DNA of 64,000 nucleotides from Streptomyces sp. NRRL F-6131 (GCA_000719695.1 JOHN01000024.1:105811-169810), one strand, 5' to 3'. Positions 9,123 to 17,501 are shown, counted from the first letter of the stretch. Notes: generated by a model not told the origin, from the sequence alone. Numbers and translations: made by a program.

Positions 9123-11173
9123 CGGAGCCTCTCCTTCTTGACGAGCAGACCCATTCCCTTGCGGAGGAGCCGGGGCGTCAGCCCGCCGTGGTGGTCGACC
9201 AGGAGTGCCATCAACGCCTCCCAGCGGTCCCGGTGTTCGGCGGAGAGGTCGCGCGCCCGGCCGTAGTCGCCGACGATCTCCTCGATCTCCTCGGTCCGGA
9301 ACGGTCCGAGGGTGATCCGCCGGGCGGTGTCCCGGAGCGGGAACGGCAGGGTGGCGATCTCGTCCTCGTTCGCGATCAGGACGACCCTGGCCCGGCCGCC
9401 CGGTCGGCCGGCGAGCGGTTCGATCAGGTGGGGGGCGAGCAGCTGCTGGACGGTCAGGTGCTCCACCGTCCGGGGACCGAGCCCGGCCAGGGCGAGGACC
9501 AGCCCGTGCTCCGCGCCGAACTCGTGCAGCGTGTCGGCGAGGTGACGCAGTGCGGTGTGCCGGCGGTCGGCGGCGTGGCCGACGCTGTTGCCCGGCACGG
9601 TCTCCTGCCACACCCGGTCGGTGCCGAGGGCGAGCCAGGGCTCCTGGTCGTCGGTGGTCCAGCGGTCGTGCAGTTGGGCCAGCCGGTGTTCCAGGAGCCG
9701 CAGCCGGGTGTCCTCGGGCCCGGCCTCGCGCAGTTGGCCCAGGATGCCGTGCACGAGGTCGAGCCAGGTCGCGGTGCGGCCGAGGGTGCGCAGGTCGGTC
9801 CAGAGGGTGAGGACGCCGTTGCGGTGCCAGGTGTGCAGCACGGAGCGGACCAGGGTGGCCTTGCCGGTGGCCGGGCCGCCGGTGACGACGGTGACGGGGG
9901 CGGCCGGACCGGCCGGCGCGAAGCCGTCGAACAGGCCGCGCCGTTCGGCGACCCGGTCGACGGCGTGCCGCAGGTTCCACCGCTCGTCGGCGAACCGGGC
10001 GTCGCTCTCGGCCGCCGGGCGCAGGGCCGGTGAACGGTGCAGCACGGCGTCCGGGTGGGTGCGGACGGCCAGCACCGGGCGGGCCCAGTCGGACCGGTCG
10101 AGGGCGGCGAGGAGCAGGGCGTGCCGGCCGGCGAGGACGGCCCGGTCGACGGCCTCGGCCCGGCCGAGGGCACCGTAGAACGCCTCGGAGAACCGGCCGG
10201 CGGGTTCGGACCCGATGCCGCCGCTCATCCCGACCACCGCCGCGACGCCGCCGCGCAGCAGGGCGGCGAGCAGGGGTTCGGCGCTCCGGCCGGCGGTGTC
10301 GCAGGCGTTCAGCACGACCAGCCGCGGGACGTGGGCGGTGAGCAGACCGTGCACATTGGCCCCGGTGATCTGCCACGGCTCCCGCCCGGGCGGCCGGACG
10401 GTGAGCACCCCCTGGTCAGCGCCGTCACGCTGCTGGTGGCCGATGAAGTGCAGGACGTGCGGGGTGATGTCCCTCAGGGCGGCGGCGAGTTCGGTCGAGC
10501 CGGGGGCGCGCACCACCTCGACGTGCCACTCGCCGAAGGGTTCGGCCAGCCGGGCGCGGACCCCGGCGATCTCGTCGTCCGCGCGCAGCGCGGCGTCGGT
10601 GTCGCCGACCACGACCAGCAACCGCAACGGCAGCCGGAGGGCGGGCGGGCGCGGGTCCCCCGGGGCGTCCTTCGGCGGGTCGACGCGGGCGAAGGCCAGC
10701 CCGGGTCCGCCGACGCCGACGCAGAGCGACACGCCGGTCCCCGGGTCGGCCACCAGCTCCCAGGGCAGTGACCGCAGCTGCGGGGGCCGCACGTCGAGCA
10801 GCGTCAGGGCCGGGCTGCCGGCGGCGTGGCTGCGCCGGACCTGGTCGAGCCACGGGTCGAGGAGGCCCGCCCCGGCGAGGGCGCCGCCGAGCAGGCGGGC
10901 GGTCGCGCGGACCTGCTCGGGGAGGGGCGCGTCGGGGGTGAACAGTTCCTCGCAGGACAGGAGCTGGTCGGGGGGCAGGAAGTCCGGCGGGAGTGCCAGG
11001 CCCGGGTGGGTGGCGGGCGGGTCGCTGCCGCCGAGCGCGAGCAGGGTCGGGTGGCCGCTGCCGTCGGCGGCCGGCTCGCCGATCCGGATCAGCGCGGTGT
11101 GCGGCGGGAGCCAGGCCGCGCTGTCGGTGCCGGTCCCGGTGCCGGCTGTGTCGGTGTCGGTGTCGGTGTCCAA
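9119..11173 (-). CDS. CHAT-domain protease fused to P-loop NTPase
   Basis: 684 residues from TTG 11173. A GTG at 11254 would add 27 residues but overlaps the upstream gene and has no ribosome site, so the start is uncertain. Residues ~110-375 form a CHAT (caspase-HetF-associated with TPRs) domain: LRSLPWELVAD, then HVLHFIGH with catalytic H246, then LVVLNACDTAG with catalytic C291, then LLRGGVAAVVGMSGGI. From ~425 a second domain has the P-loop G-G-P-A-T-G-K-A at 432-439. Its Walker B region (LVLALAGLG) lacks an acidic residue. CHAT proteases are caspase-like cysteine peptidases used in bacterial immunity and cell death. The N-terminus carries an Asp-Thr tandem repeat from GACACC units. The gene is coupled to the next by GTGA. 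Confidence 0.85.
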   Translation of the reverse strand: MDTDTDTDTAGTGTGTDSAAWLPPHTALIRIGEPAADGSGHPTLLALGGSDPPATHPGLALPPDFLPPDQLLSCEELFTPDAPLPEQVRATARLLGGALAGAGLLDPWLDQVRRSHAAGSPALTLLDVRPPQLRSLPWELVADPGTGVSLCVGVGGPGLAFARVDPPKDAPGDPRPPALRLPLRLLVVVGDTDAALRADDEIAGVRARLAEPFGEWHVEVVRAPGSTELAAALRDITPHVLHFIGHQQRDGADQGVLTVRPPGREPWQITGANVHGLLTAHVPRLVVLNACDTAGRSAEPLLAALLRGGVAAVVGMSGGIGSEPAGRFSEAFYGALGRAEAVDRAVLAGRHALLLAALDRSDWARPVLAVRTHPDAVLHRSPALRPAAESDARFADERWNLRHAVDRVAERRGLFDGFAPAGPAAPVTVVTGGPATGKATLVRSVLHTWHRNGVLTLWTDLRTLGRTATWLDLVHGILGQLREAGPEDTRLRLLEHRLAQLHDRWTTDDQEPWLALGTDRVWQETVPGNSVGHAADRRHTALRHLADTLHEFGAEHGLVLALAGLGPRTVEHLTVQQLLAPHLIEPLAGRPGGRARVVLIANEDEIATLPFPLRDTARRITLGPFRTEEIEEIVGDYGRARDLSAEHRDRWEALMALLVDHHGGLTPRLLRKGMGLLVKKERLR

Positions 11174-11178
11174 CGGTG

Positions 11179-11760
11179 TCAGCCGGTCCGTCGCTCCGGC
11201 GGTGTGCGGTCCCGCAGGGTGCGGGCGAACTGCTCCAGTTCGGCCATGGTCCACGCGCGCGGCGCGGCGGCGAGCGGGCGGGCGCCGTACGTGCCGGGCG
11301 GCAGCTCGGCGGTCCGGCCGGCGTCGCCCCAGTCGCCCTCCGGAGCGGGTCCCGCCCCGTCCCGCTCGGCGGCGGCACCGACCGAGATCGCGGCGAGCAG
11401 GCCGTTGAGGACCTCGCTGTCGCCGCGGGCGGCCTCCGCCGCCGCGCCCTGCCGGCCCGCCTCGGCCCGTGCGGCCGCCGCGTCCTCGCGCGCCGCGTTG
11501 AGCGCGCCGCGCTGCACCGAGCCGCCGAAGGCGAGGCCGGCGGCGGCGAACACGATCGCCTCCAGACCGGAGAAGAGGAAGACCAGACGGTCCCAGTTGG
11601 CATCACCGCGCTTGAGCGCGAGGAAGATCATCATCGCCGCGTAGCCGGCCAGGACGACGCAGATCAGGGCGTAGATCGTCCAGTGGATCGGCGGCGATGA
11701 GGTGGCTGCCGGTTCGCCAGGGCCTGCGCCCGCCTGTGCCCCGGGCTCCGCATCCGACAT
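11179..11760 (-). CDS. Two-helix membrane protein heading the CHAT operon
   Basis: 193 residues, ATG at 11760 with GGAGGGGG upstream. After a flexible Ala/Gly/Pro N-terminus come two transmembrane helices (IYALICVVLAGYAAMMIFLAL at ~40-62, and LVFLFSGLEAIVFAAAGLAF at ~70-92). An Ala/Glu/Arg-rich segment follows (~95-130) that looks like a coiled coil, then a cytoplasmic tail. No enzymatic motif is seen. It is the first gene of the minus-strand unit and its stop is 6 bases before the proposed CHAT start. It could tether the CHAT/NTPase complex to the membrane or be its target. I do not recognise a named family. Confidence 0.65.
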   Translation of the reverse strand: MSDAEPGAQAGAGPGEPAATSSPPIHWTIYALICVVLAGYAAMMIFLALKRGDANWDRLVFLFSGLEAIVFAAAGLAFGGSVQRGALNAAREDAAAARAEAGRQGAAAEAARGDSEVLNGLLAAISVGAAAERDGAGPAPEGDWGDAGRTAELPPGTYGARPLAAAPRAWTMAELEQFARTLRDRTPPERRTG

Positions 11761-11812
11761 CCCGCGCCCCCTCCGTCCGCGCCGCCGCCGTCCGCACGGC
11801 CGCGTGCAGGCG

Positions 11813-11841
11813 AGTATGCCAGAGTCGAAATGATCGTCTTC
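11813..11841 (-). promoter_or_regulatory. Candidate promoter for the CHAT operon
   Basis: On the minus strand GAAGAC (11841-11836) and CATACT (11818-11813) are 17 bases apart, about 50 bases upstream of the first operon gene. The -10 match is fair and the -35 weak. The flanking 11842-12048 shows no supportable gene. Confidence 0.35.
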
Positions 11842-12048
11842 ACCGTTCTCCGACAAGGGAGTTGGGCGGACGGAGGGCGGGCACGACCGCGGCCGGACCG
11901 GTCCCCGGCGGTGCGCCGGGGACCCTGTACTGCTTCTCGACCGGACGAGCAATCAACCTTCGGACCGGAGAAGGAGGAAGCAGCGGGGGAGGATCCTCGG
12001 CGCAGCGTCGGCACGACGCCCGCGTCGGACGGGGCAGGAGGGCCGCTG

Positions 12049-12768
12049 CTACGGAACAAGAAGGGGGTTGCCCAGGACGAGGTCACCCATGTGGCAGTTC
12101 TTCGCCGTGTCCGCATAGCGGATGGAGAGCCGCAACCGGCCCTTGACATCCAGGCTGAGTTCCTTGGGCACCCCGAGGTCGACCTCTCCGGTGAAGATCG
12201 ATTCGCCGTCCGCCAGAATGTCGAGTCGGGAGGCCGTGTCCGCCGAGTAGTCGTCGATGCCGGCGGTCAACGTCAGGGTGGTCCACTGGCGGCCGAGGTT
12301 GTACTCCGACCAGCCCGAGCAGTGGGAACCGGAACCGCCGGACACCAGGGCTGTTTCGAATCTCTGGCTGTTCAGGGTTCCGCCGCCCACGTTGAGCCCC
12401 GCAGTGCCTTTGGCAACCGGGTACATCGTGGTGAGCAGCAGGGGTTTCGGGCTCGCGCTCGGCGTACCGTCCGGGCCGCTGCTCGGCGAACCCGTCGGCA
12501 GCGACACCGGTGCCGACGTGGGCGACGCGGTGACGGTCACGGTGACCGCCGGCTCCGGAACGGAGACCGTCTTCGTCACGGTGGGTCGTGCCGCAGTCGG
12601 TGAGTTCGCGATGGCCGGAAGGCCCAGGTACCCGAAGAGCAGGCCGGCCACCCCGGTGGCCGCCGTGATCAGCGCGGCAATGTCACTCAGGCGCCTGGAC
12701 CGTTCAACTGGAGGCTCACCCTGTGCTCCTGGCTCTCGACTGTCGGCATGCGGCGGCGGCGGTTGCAC
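12049..12768 (-). CDS. Single-pass membrane protein with NPCBM-like ectodomain
   Basis: 239 residues, GTG at 12768 preceded by AAGGGGG. Residues 1-28 are cytoplasmic and Pro-rich. A transmembrane helix follows (~30-52, ALITAATGVAGLLFGYLG), then a long Thr/Val/Pro/Ser linker (~60-110). The C-terminal domain (~135-239) contains YNLGRQWTTLTLTAGIDDYS, RLDILADGESIF and LSLDVKGRLRLSIRYAD. This order matches NPCBM/NEW2-type carbohydrate-binding modules. Two cysteines, in SHCSG and KNCHMG, may form a disulfide. The architecture (actinobacterial helix, linker, NPCBM) is widespread near signalling and defence genes, but its ligand here is unknown. It lies on the same strand as the CHAT operon, separated by about 290 bases. 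Confidence 0.7.
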   Translation of the reverse strand: MQPPPPHADSREPGAQGEPPVERSRRLSDIAALITAATGVAGLLFGYLGLPAIANSPTAARPTVTKTVSVPEPAVTVTVTASPTSAPVSLPTGSPSSGPDGTPSASPKPLLLTTMYPVAKGTAGLNVGGGTLNSQRFETALVSGGSGSHCSGWSEYNLGRQWTTLTLTAGIDDYSADTASRLDILADGESIFTGEVDLGVPKELSLDVKGRLRLSIRYADTAKNCHMGDLVLGNPLLVP

Positions 12769-12963
12769 TCAGTCCCCCTTCTGAGCAATCCACTGACAAC
12801 AATGATGATGACTTCCTGATCGAGCGTCAAAGCTCCTTGTCAGCCGGATCGCTCGGGCGGCGCGGCACAGCGGGGCGGTGTGTGCCGGTGGCTCGGGACC
12901 GCGAAGGACCCGCCCAGGGCGGGACGTCCACCGTGGGCGGGACCGCGACGGGCCGGCCGGGCC

Positions 12964-13386
12964 TCAGATCTGCCCGAACAGCGCGCCGAAGGCCGCCTCC
13001 AGACCGCTCACCGCCGCCGCGAGCACCGCGACCGTGCGCAGCGCGTCGACCACGGTGCCGACCCGGCGGCGCAGCGGTCCCTCGCGGGGCTCGTCCAGCT
13101 CGGTCTCGGCGAGGATGCCGGCCAGCGCGGCGTCCGCGTCCTCGGCGTCGGCGTCCGGCACGGCGTCCGGGTGCTCGGCGCGCAGCCGGGCGAGCGCGGT
13201 GCGCAGCGTCCCGGCCGCCGTCCGCAGCGCCTCCGGTCCGACCGGGCCGGGCCCGGCCGCGTCGCCGCCGATCCGTACGGTCGCGCCCTGGCCGCCGGCC
13301 ACCGGGCCGTGCACGGTGGAGCCGACCACCTGCACCCCTCCGGTGTTCCAGTTGGCCCCGGCCGGCGGCCGGTCCGCGTCCTCCAT
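12964..13386 (-). CDS. Small helical protein with N-terminal GxTVHGPV motif
   Basis: 140 residues. ATG at 13386 overlaps the upstream stop as TGATG, with a purine-rich AAGGGGAAG site inside the upstream gene, so translation is coupled. Residues ~15-35 carry the Gly/Val motif GGVQVVGSTVHGPVAGG. Residues 45-140 are predicted helices (Ala/Leu/Arg/Glu-rich) ending in a hydrophobic stretch (VVDALRTVAVLAAAVSGLEAAFGALFGQI region), which could be an amphipathic or membrane-active helix. The same motif ends the upstream protein. Function unknown. A motif-mediated partnership with the upstream membrane protein is the simplest reading. Confidence 0.65.
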   Translation of the reverse strand: MEDADRPPAGANWNTGGVQVVGSTVHGPVAGGQGATVRIGGDAAGPGPVGPEALRTAAGTLRTALARLRAEHPDAVPDADAEDADAALAGILAETELDEPREGPLRRRVGTVVDALRTVAVLAAAVSGLEAAFGALFGQI

Positions 13387-15518
13387 CACTTCCCCTTCCC
13401 CTTACCGATGTCGACCTTGGCCCCCGCACCGCCCGCGACCGGACCGTGCACGGTGGAACCCACCACCTGGACCCCGCCGTTGTTGATGTTGGTGATGCTC
13501 TGCGACTGCTCCTCGAAGGCCGCGCTGTCGTAGCCGCGCGCCCTGAGCTCGCCGCCGACGGCGCTGAACACGCGCTCGGTGACGGTGCTCAGGAACCGCT
13601 GCACGTCGTGCTCCTGGAAGATGTTCTGGTAGGCCCCGCCGGCGCCGAGTTCGCGGACGCTCGACCGGGGCGCGTAGTCGACGGCGTAGCCGGCCCGGGT
13701 CAGATGGCGGTACCGGCGGGCGAGCCGGGCGGCCCGGCGGCGCGACTGCAGGGTCTGCCGCACCTGGCCGACCGCGATCGCGAGGTCGCCGCCGAGCCGG
13801 CGGGCGGACCAGGCGAGCGCGTTCGTCCCGTGCAGGAAGCCGGAGGGGTGGCCCAGCAGGTCGACCACGTGGTAGTCCTGCGCCACCGGGCCCAGCACGT
13901 ACGGCAACCACTCCAGGTAGAGCATCCCGCCCCGGGTGCTGGCCCGGACCAGGACGGTGACCACGACCTCCTCCTGCCACGAGCCGACCCGGATCGCCAG
14001 GTAGTGGCGGAGCCGCTCGTGGCCGGAGCGGCTCAGCAGGTCCACCCAGGCCGGTTCGAGCAGGACCTGGTCGCCGGTCCGGCCGGACATCGCGCCCAGC
14101 CAGCTGCCCGGCGCGTCGTCGCGCAGACTGGGGCGGAACACCCGGTCGGTGACGGACAGACCGCGCAGCGAGTCCTCCGGGTAGCGCGGGTCCAGGGCGA
14201 GCGCCCGGACCCCGGCCGCGACGGACCGGTAGAGGGAGGTCGTGTCGATCGGGTCCGGTGCGGCGCCCCGGGCCGCGCGCTCGGCGGAGGGGCGCAGCTC
14301 GAAGGTCATCCGCCAGATGCGCCCGGCCGTGCCGAGCCCGACCAGCGGGGCCTGCCGGCGGTAGAGCAGTTCCGGGCCGGCCTGCTGTTCGCCCAGCCGT
14401 CGGTACACCCGGGCCGCCCGCGGGCCGCGCGGCTTCGGCGGCGGGACGGGGGTGGGGTCCATCCCGACCAGGGCGGACAGCCGCCTGCGCAGCCGGTAGC
14501 GCAGCCGGGCGGCGGCCAGCCAGAGCAGCAGCAGTTCGACGAGCACGCCGGCCCCGACCGGTCCGAACAGGTCCGGGACGAACACCCGGTCCAGCTCGGA
14601 GCCCTGGAGCGGGCCGTAGAGGTAGGTGACGGCGGCGGCCACCAGGGCGAGGCTGGCGAGCAGTCGGCCGACGCCGGCGACGGCGCCCCGCCAGCCGGTG
14701 GCACGCGGGGCGCGCGGGGTGATCATCAGCCGCTCGACCTCCAGGCCGAGCCGGTGGTCCATCCGGCCGGTGCCGAAGCCGCCGGCCAGCCCGAGCAGCA
14801 GGAGCAGCGCCATGGCCGCGAGCCCGGCGCCCCCGCCGAGCACCGGGAAGCCCAGGAGGAGGACGAGCACGCAGAACACGCCGGTCCGGGCCTCCCAGCG
14901 GCGGGCGGTCAGGGCCTCGTGCAGCACCCGGACGAGGTCGGTGCCGGGCGAGGGGGCGGGGATGCGGAAGGACTGCTCGATCAGTTCCTCGATCAGCGCC
15001 GCGCGGAAGCGCCGGTCCAGCCAGGCGGCGGCGCACAGGTAGCGGGTGGCGTCGCCGGGGACGGTGCCGGCCTGGTGGTGCAGGTTCTCCGGCGTCGCGG
15101 CGACCGCCGGGCCGTCCGGCGGTCCACCGCGGGCGGCGGCGGGAGGGGCGGTGTAGGCGGCGCGGGGCGGGTCGGTGTGCGCGGCGGCGGGCGGCGGGCC
15201 GGCGGACGTGGTGAAGGAGGGGCCCAGGTAGGTCGGCGTGTCGTACGCCTCGGACGCGTCCGGCTCCGACGCCGGCTGCGGCTGCGGCTCCGACCGCGGC
15301 GGAACGGTGTCGGCCGGTACCCGCGGGACCCGTTCGGGCGGTGCCGGACGGGGCGGCGGCTCCGGCGGGAGCACCGGTCCGGTACGGATCCGCGGCGGGG
15401 GCGGCGGGTACCCGTGCGGCGGGGCGGGCGGGCGCGGCGGAGGGTAGGGAGGTGGGTAGGGAGGTGGTGTCCGTGAGGGTTCCTGCGGCGGAGGTGGCGG
15501 TGGGGTGCCACTGTCCAT
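13386..15518 (-). CDS. Large Pro-rich four-helix membrane protein with C-terminal GxTVHGPV motif
   Basis: 710 residues from ATG 15518 with GGGG upstream. Earlier in-frame starts exist but lack a site. Residues 1-145 are extremely Pro-rich and disordered. Residues ~150-210 form a helical soluble segment. Four hydrophobic helices follow in two pairs (~213-250 and ~290-345). A long cytoplasmic domain (~350-690) contains no motif I recognise; its most regular stretch is EVVVTVLVRASTRGGMLYLEW. The final residues are GGVQVVGSTVHGPVAGG followed by a Lys/Gly tail. The protein shares this motif with the next gene, to which it is translationally coupled. Role unknown. The membrane location plus a C-terminal docking-like motif suggests a signalling or pore-like component. 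Confidence 0.65.
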   Translation of the reverse strand: MDSGTPPPPPPQEPSRTPPPYPPPYPPPRPPAPPHGYPPPPPRIRTGPVLPPEPPPRPAPPERVPRVPADTVPPRSEPQPQPASEPDASEAYDTPTYLGPSFTTSAGPPPAAAHTDPPRAAYTAPPAAARGGPPDGPAVAATPENLHHQAGTVPGDATRYLCAAAWLDRRFRAALIEELIEQSFRIPAPSPGTDLVRVLHEALTARRWEARTGVFCVLVLLLGFPVLGGGAGLAAMALLLLLGLAGGFGTGRMDHRLGLEVERLMITPRAPRATGWRGAVAGVGRLLASLALVAAAVTYLYGPLQGSELDRVFVPDLFGPVGAGVLVELLLLWLAAARLRYRLRRRLSALVGMDPTPVPPPKPRGPRAARVYRRLGEQQAGPELLYRRQAPLVGLGTAGRIWRMTFELRPSAERAARGAAPDPIDTTSLYRSVAAGVRALALDPRYPEDSLRGLSVTDRVFRPSLRDDAPGSWLGAMSGRTGDQVLLEPAWVDLLSRSGHERLRHYLAIRVGSWQEEVVVTVLVRASTRGGMLYLEWLPYVLGPVAQDYHVVDLLGHPSGFLHGTNALAWSARRLGGDLAIAVGQVRQTLQSRRRAARLARRYRHLTRAGYAVDYAPRSSVRELGAGGAYQNIFQEHDVQRFLSTVTERVFSAVGGELRARGYDSAAFEEQSQSITNINNGGVQVVGSTVHGPVAGGAGAKVDIGKGKGK

Positions 15519-15651
15519 GGTGTCCCCATTCCCCAGGTCGTCTTCCGGCGAACGAGCCTGGCCAGTAAAGCAGTTGACCTGTTCGACGGACAGCACGCGG
15601 CGGCCTTCGCCGGGTAACGGTTCGGCTCCGCCGGGTGGCGCGTGCAGGAAA

Positions 15652-15681
15652 TTGGAGTCCTGGAGTCGCATTCGCTAGCCT
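15652..15681 (+). promoter_or_regulatory. Promoter for nsrR, leaderless
   Basis: TTGGAG (15652-15657) and TAGCCT (15676-15681) are 18 bases apart. Only seven bases separate the -10 box from the GTG start at 15689, so the mRNA probably has no 5' leader. No ribosome-binding sequence is visible. Confidence 0.5.
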
Positions 15682-15688
15682 GTCGAAC

Positions 15689-16132
15689 GTGAGGCTGACC
15701 AAGAGCACCGACATCGCCCTCCGCATCGCCATGCGGCTGGCCGTCCTCGACGAGGAGGCCAACCCGACCACCCGCGAAGTGGCCGAGGCGGTCGGCGTGC
15801 CCTACACCCACGCCGCCAAGGTGGTCAGCCGACTGCAGCACCTCGGCGCGGTGGAGGCGCGGCGCGGTCGCGGCGGGGGCCTGACCCTCACCACGGCCGG
15901 TCGCACCGGATCGCTCGGACTGCTGCTGCGCGAGCTGGAAGGGGTGGGCGACGTGGTCGGCTGCGAGGACGAACCCGCGTGCCCCCTACGGGCGGCCTGC
16001 CGACTGCGCGGGGCACTGCGCACCGCGCAGGAGGCGTTCTTCGCCTCCCTCGACCCGCTCTCGATCGGCGATCTGGTGACCGCGCCGACCGGGCCCGTCC
16101 TGCTCGCCCTCACCGCCGGACCCCCCGGCTGA
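15689..16132 (+). CDS. nsrR: NsrR/Rrf2-family nitric-oxide sensing repressor
   Basis: 147 residues from GTG 15689, the normal length for the family. The start VRLTKSTDIALRIAMRLAV and helix-turn-helix PTTREVAEAVGVPYTHAAKVVSRL are typical of Rrf2 regulators. Three cysteines in CEDEPACPLRAAC, spaced five residues apart, are the ligands of the iron-sulfur cluster in NsrR. NO destroys this cluster and releases DNA. The flavohaemoglobin gene lies 142 bases downstream on the same strand, the classical target. The start is supported by length and by the close upstream promoter, suggesting leaderless translation. Confidence 0.9.
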   Translation: MRLTKSTDIALRIAMRLAVLDEEANPTTREVAEAVGVPYTHAAKVVSRLQHLGAVEARRGRGGGLTLTTAGRTGSLGLLLRELEGVGDVVGCEDEPACPLRAACRLRGALRTAQEAFFASLDPLSIGDLVTAPTGPVLLALTAGPPG

Positions 16133-16235
16133 CCGGTCCCGGGCCCCGACCCCGCCACACCGACCGCACGGCACCGCACGGACCCACCGCACCACCTCCC
16201 CGACCTCCCCACGCCGCCCGTGCCTCCGCACGGGC

Positions 16236-16262
16236 AAAAATACGACTATCAGCTACCAGTTT
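16236..16262 (+). promoter_or_regulatory. Candidate NsrR operator upstream of hmp
   Basis: An A/T-rich island in otherwise GC-rich DNA reads AAAATACGACTATCAG then CTACCAGTTT and ends just before the ribosome site. From memory it resembles the imperfect dyad bound by NsrR ahead of Streptomyces hmpA genes. The dyad symmetry itself is weak, so binding is inferred mainly from context. Confidence 0.45.
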
Positions 16263-16274
16263 GGAGCGCCACCG

Positions 16275-17489
16275 ATGCTGTCCGCCAAGTCCGCCGAGGT
16301 CGTCGAAGCCACCCTGCCCGCCGTGGGGGGCGCGATCGGCGAGATCACGCCGCTCTTCTACGACCGGATGTTCGCCGCCCACCCGGAGCTGCTGCGCGAC
16401 CTCTTCAACCGGGGCAACCAGGCCAACGGCAGCCAGCGGCAGGCCCTCGCGGGCTCGATAGCCGCCTTCGCCACCGCCCTGATCGCCGACCCGGACAGCC
16501 GCCCGGACGCGATGCTGGCCCGGATCGCCCACAAGCACGTCTCGGTCGGCATCAGCGACGACCAGTACCGGATCGTCCACGAGCACCTCTTCGCCGCCAT
16601 CGTCGAGGTGCTCGGCGAGGCCGTCACCCCCGAGGTCGCGGCCGCCTGGGACGAGGTCTACTGGCTGATGGCCAACGCCCTGATCGCCGTCGAGGGCCGG
16701 CTGCGCGCGGAGTCCGCCGCCGCCCAGCACCTCGACCCGGCCGACCTCTGGCGCCCGTACACCGTGGTGGCGCGCCACCAGGAGACCGAGGACGTCACCA
16801 CCTACCTGGTCCGCCCGGCCGACGGCCGTCCGCTGCCGGCCGCCGGGCCCGGCCAGTACGTCTCGGTGCGCGCCGAACTCCCCGACGGCGCCCGGCAGAT
16901 CCGCCAGTACAGCCTCTCCGGCACGGCGGACGGCGTGCTCCGGTTCACCGTCAAGCGGGCCACCGCCGAGACCGCCGACGGCCCGGCCGGCGAGGTCTCC
17001 AACCACCTGCACGCGCACCTGCGGGCCGGCGACGTCCTCGACATCGCCCCGCCGTTCGGCGACGTCGCGCTCGCCGAGGGCGACGGCCCGGTGCTGCTCG
17101 CCTCGGCCGGCATCGGCAACACGCCGATGACCGCCATGCTGGACCACCTCGCCGCGACCGGCTCGACCCGCCGGATCGTCTCCGTCCACGGCGACCGCGA
17201 CCAGCTGACGCACGCCTTCCGCGCCGACCTCGACCAGCTGACCGCCAAGCTGCCGAACGCCACCGCCCACGTCTTCTACGAGCGGCCGCTCGGCGACTGG
17301 CCGGCCGACCGGACCGGCCTGGTCGACCTGTCGACGGTCGACGTCCCGGCGGGCACCACCGCCTACCTGTGCGGCCCGCTGCCCTTCCTCCGCGCGGTCC
17401 GGGCCCAGCTCCTCGCCGCGGGCGTGCCGGCCGCCGACATCCACTACGAGGTGTTCGGCCCGGACCTCTGGCTCGGCCGCGACGCCTGA
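16275..17489 (+). CDS. hmp: Flavohaemoprotein, NO dioxygenase
   Basis: 404 residues, ATG at 16275 with GGAG upstream. Residues 1-140 are the globin domain (proximal-histidine region ARIAHKHVSVGI, and ITPLFYDRMFAAHPEL at the start). Residues ~150-255 are the FAD-binding ferredoxin-reductase domain with RQYSLSGTADG. Residues 265-404 are the NAD(P)H domain with LASAGIGNTPMTAML and the terminal CGPLPFLRAVR and YEVFGPD. The enzyme oxidises NO to nitrate using O2 and NAD(P)H in the cytoplasm. With nsrR immediately upstream and a candidate operator before the start, this is a compact NO-detoxification module. Confidence 0.96.
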   Translation: MLSAKSAEVVEATLPAVGGAIGEITPLFYDRMFAAHPELLRDLFNRGNQANGSQRQALAGSIAAFATALIADPDSRPDAMLARIAHKHVSVGISDDQYRIVHEHLFAAIVEVLGEAVTPEVAAAWDEVYWLMANALIAVEGRLRAESAAAQHLDPADLWRPYTVVARHQETEDVTTYLVRPADGRPLPAAGPGQYVSVRAELPDGARQIRQYSLSGTADGVLRFTVKRATAETADGPAGEVSNHLHAHLRAGDVLDIAPPFGDVALAEGDGPVLLASAGIGNTPMTAMLDHLAATGSTRRIVSVHGDRDQLTHAFRADLDQLTAKLPNATAHVFYERPLGDWPADRTGLVDLSTVDVPAGTTAYLCGPLPFLRAVRAQLLAAGVPAADIHYEVFGPDLWLGRDA

Positions 17490-17501
17490 CGCCACGACCG
17501 A

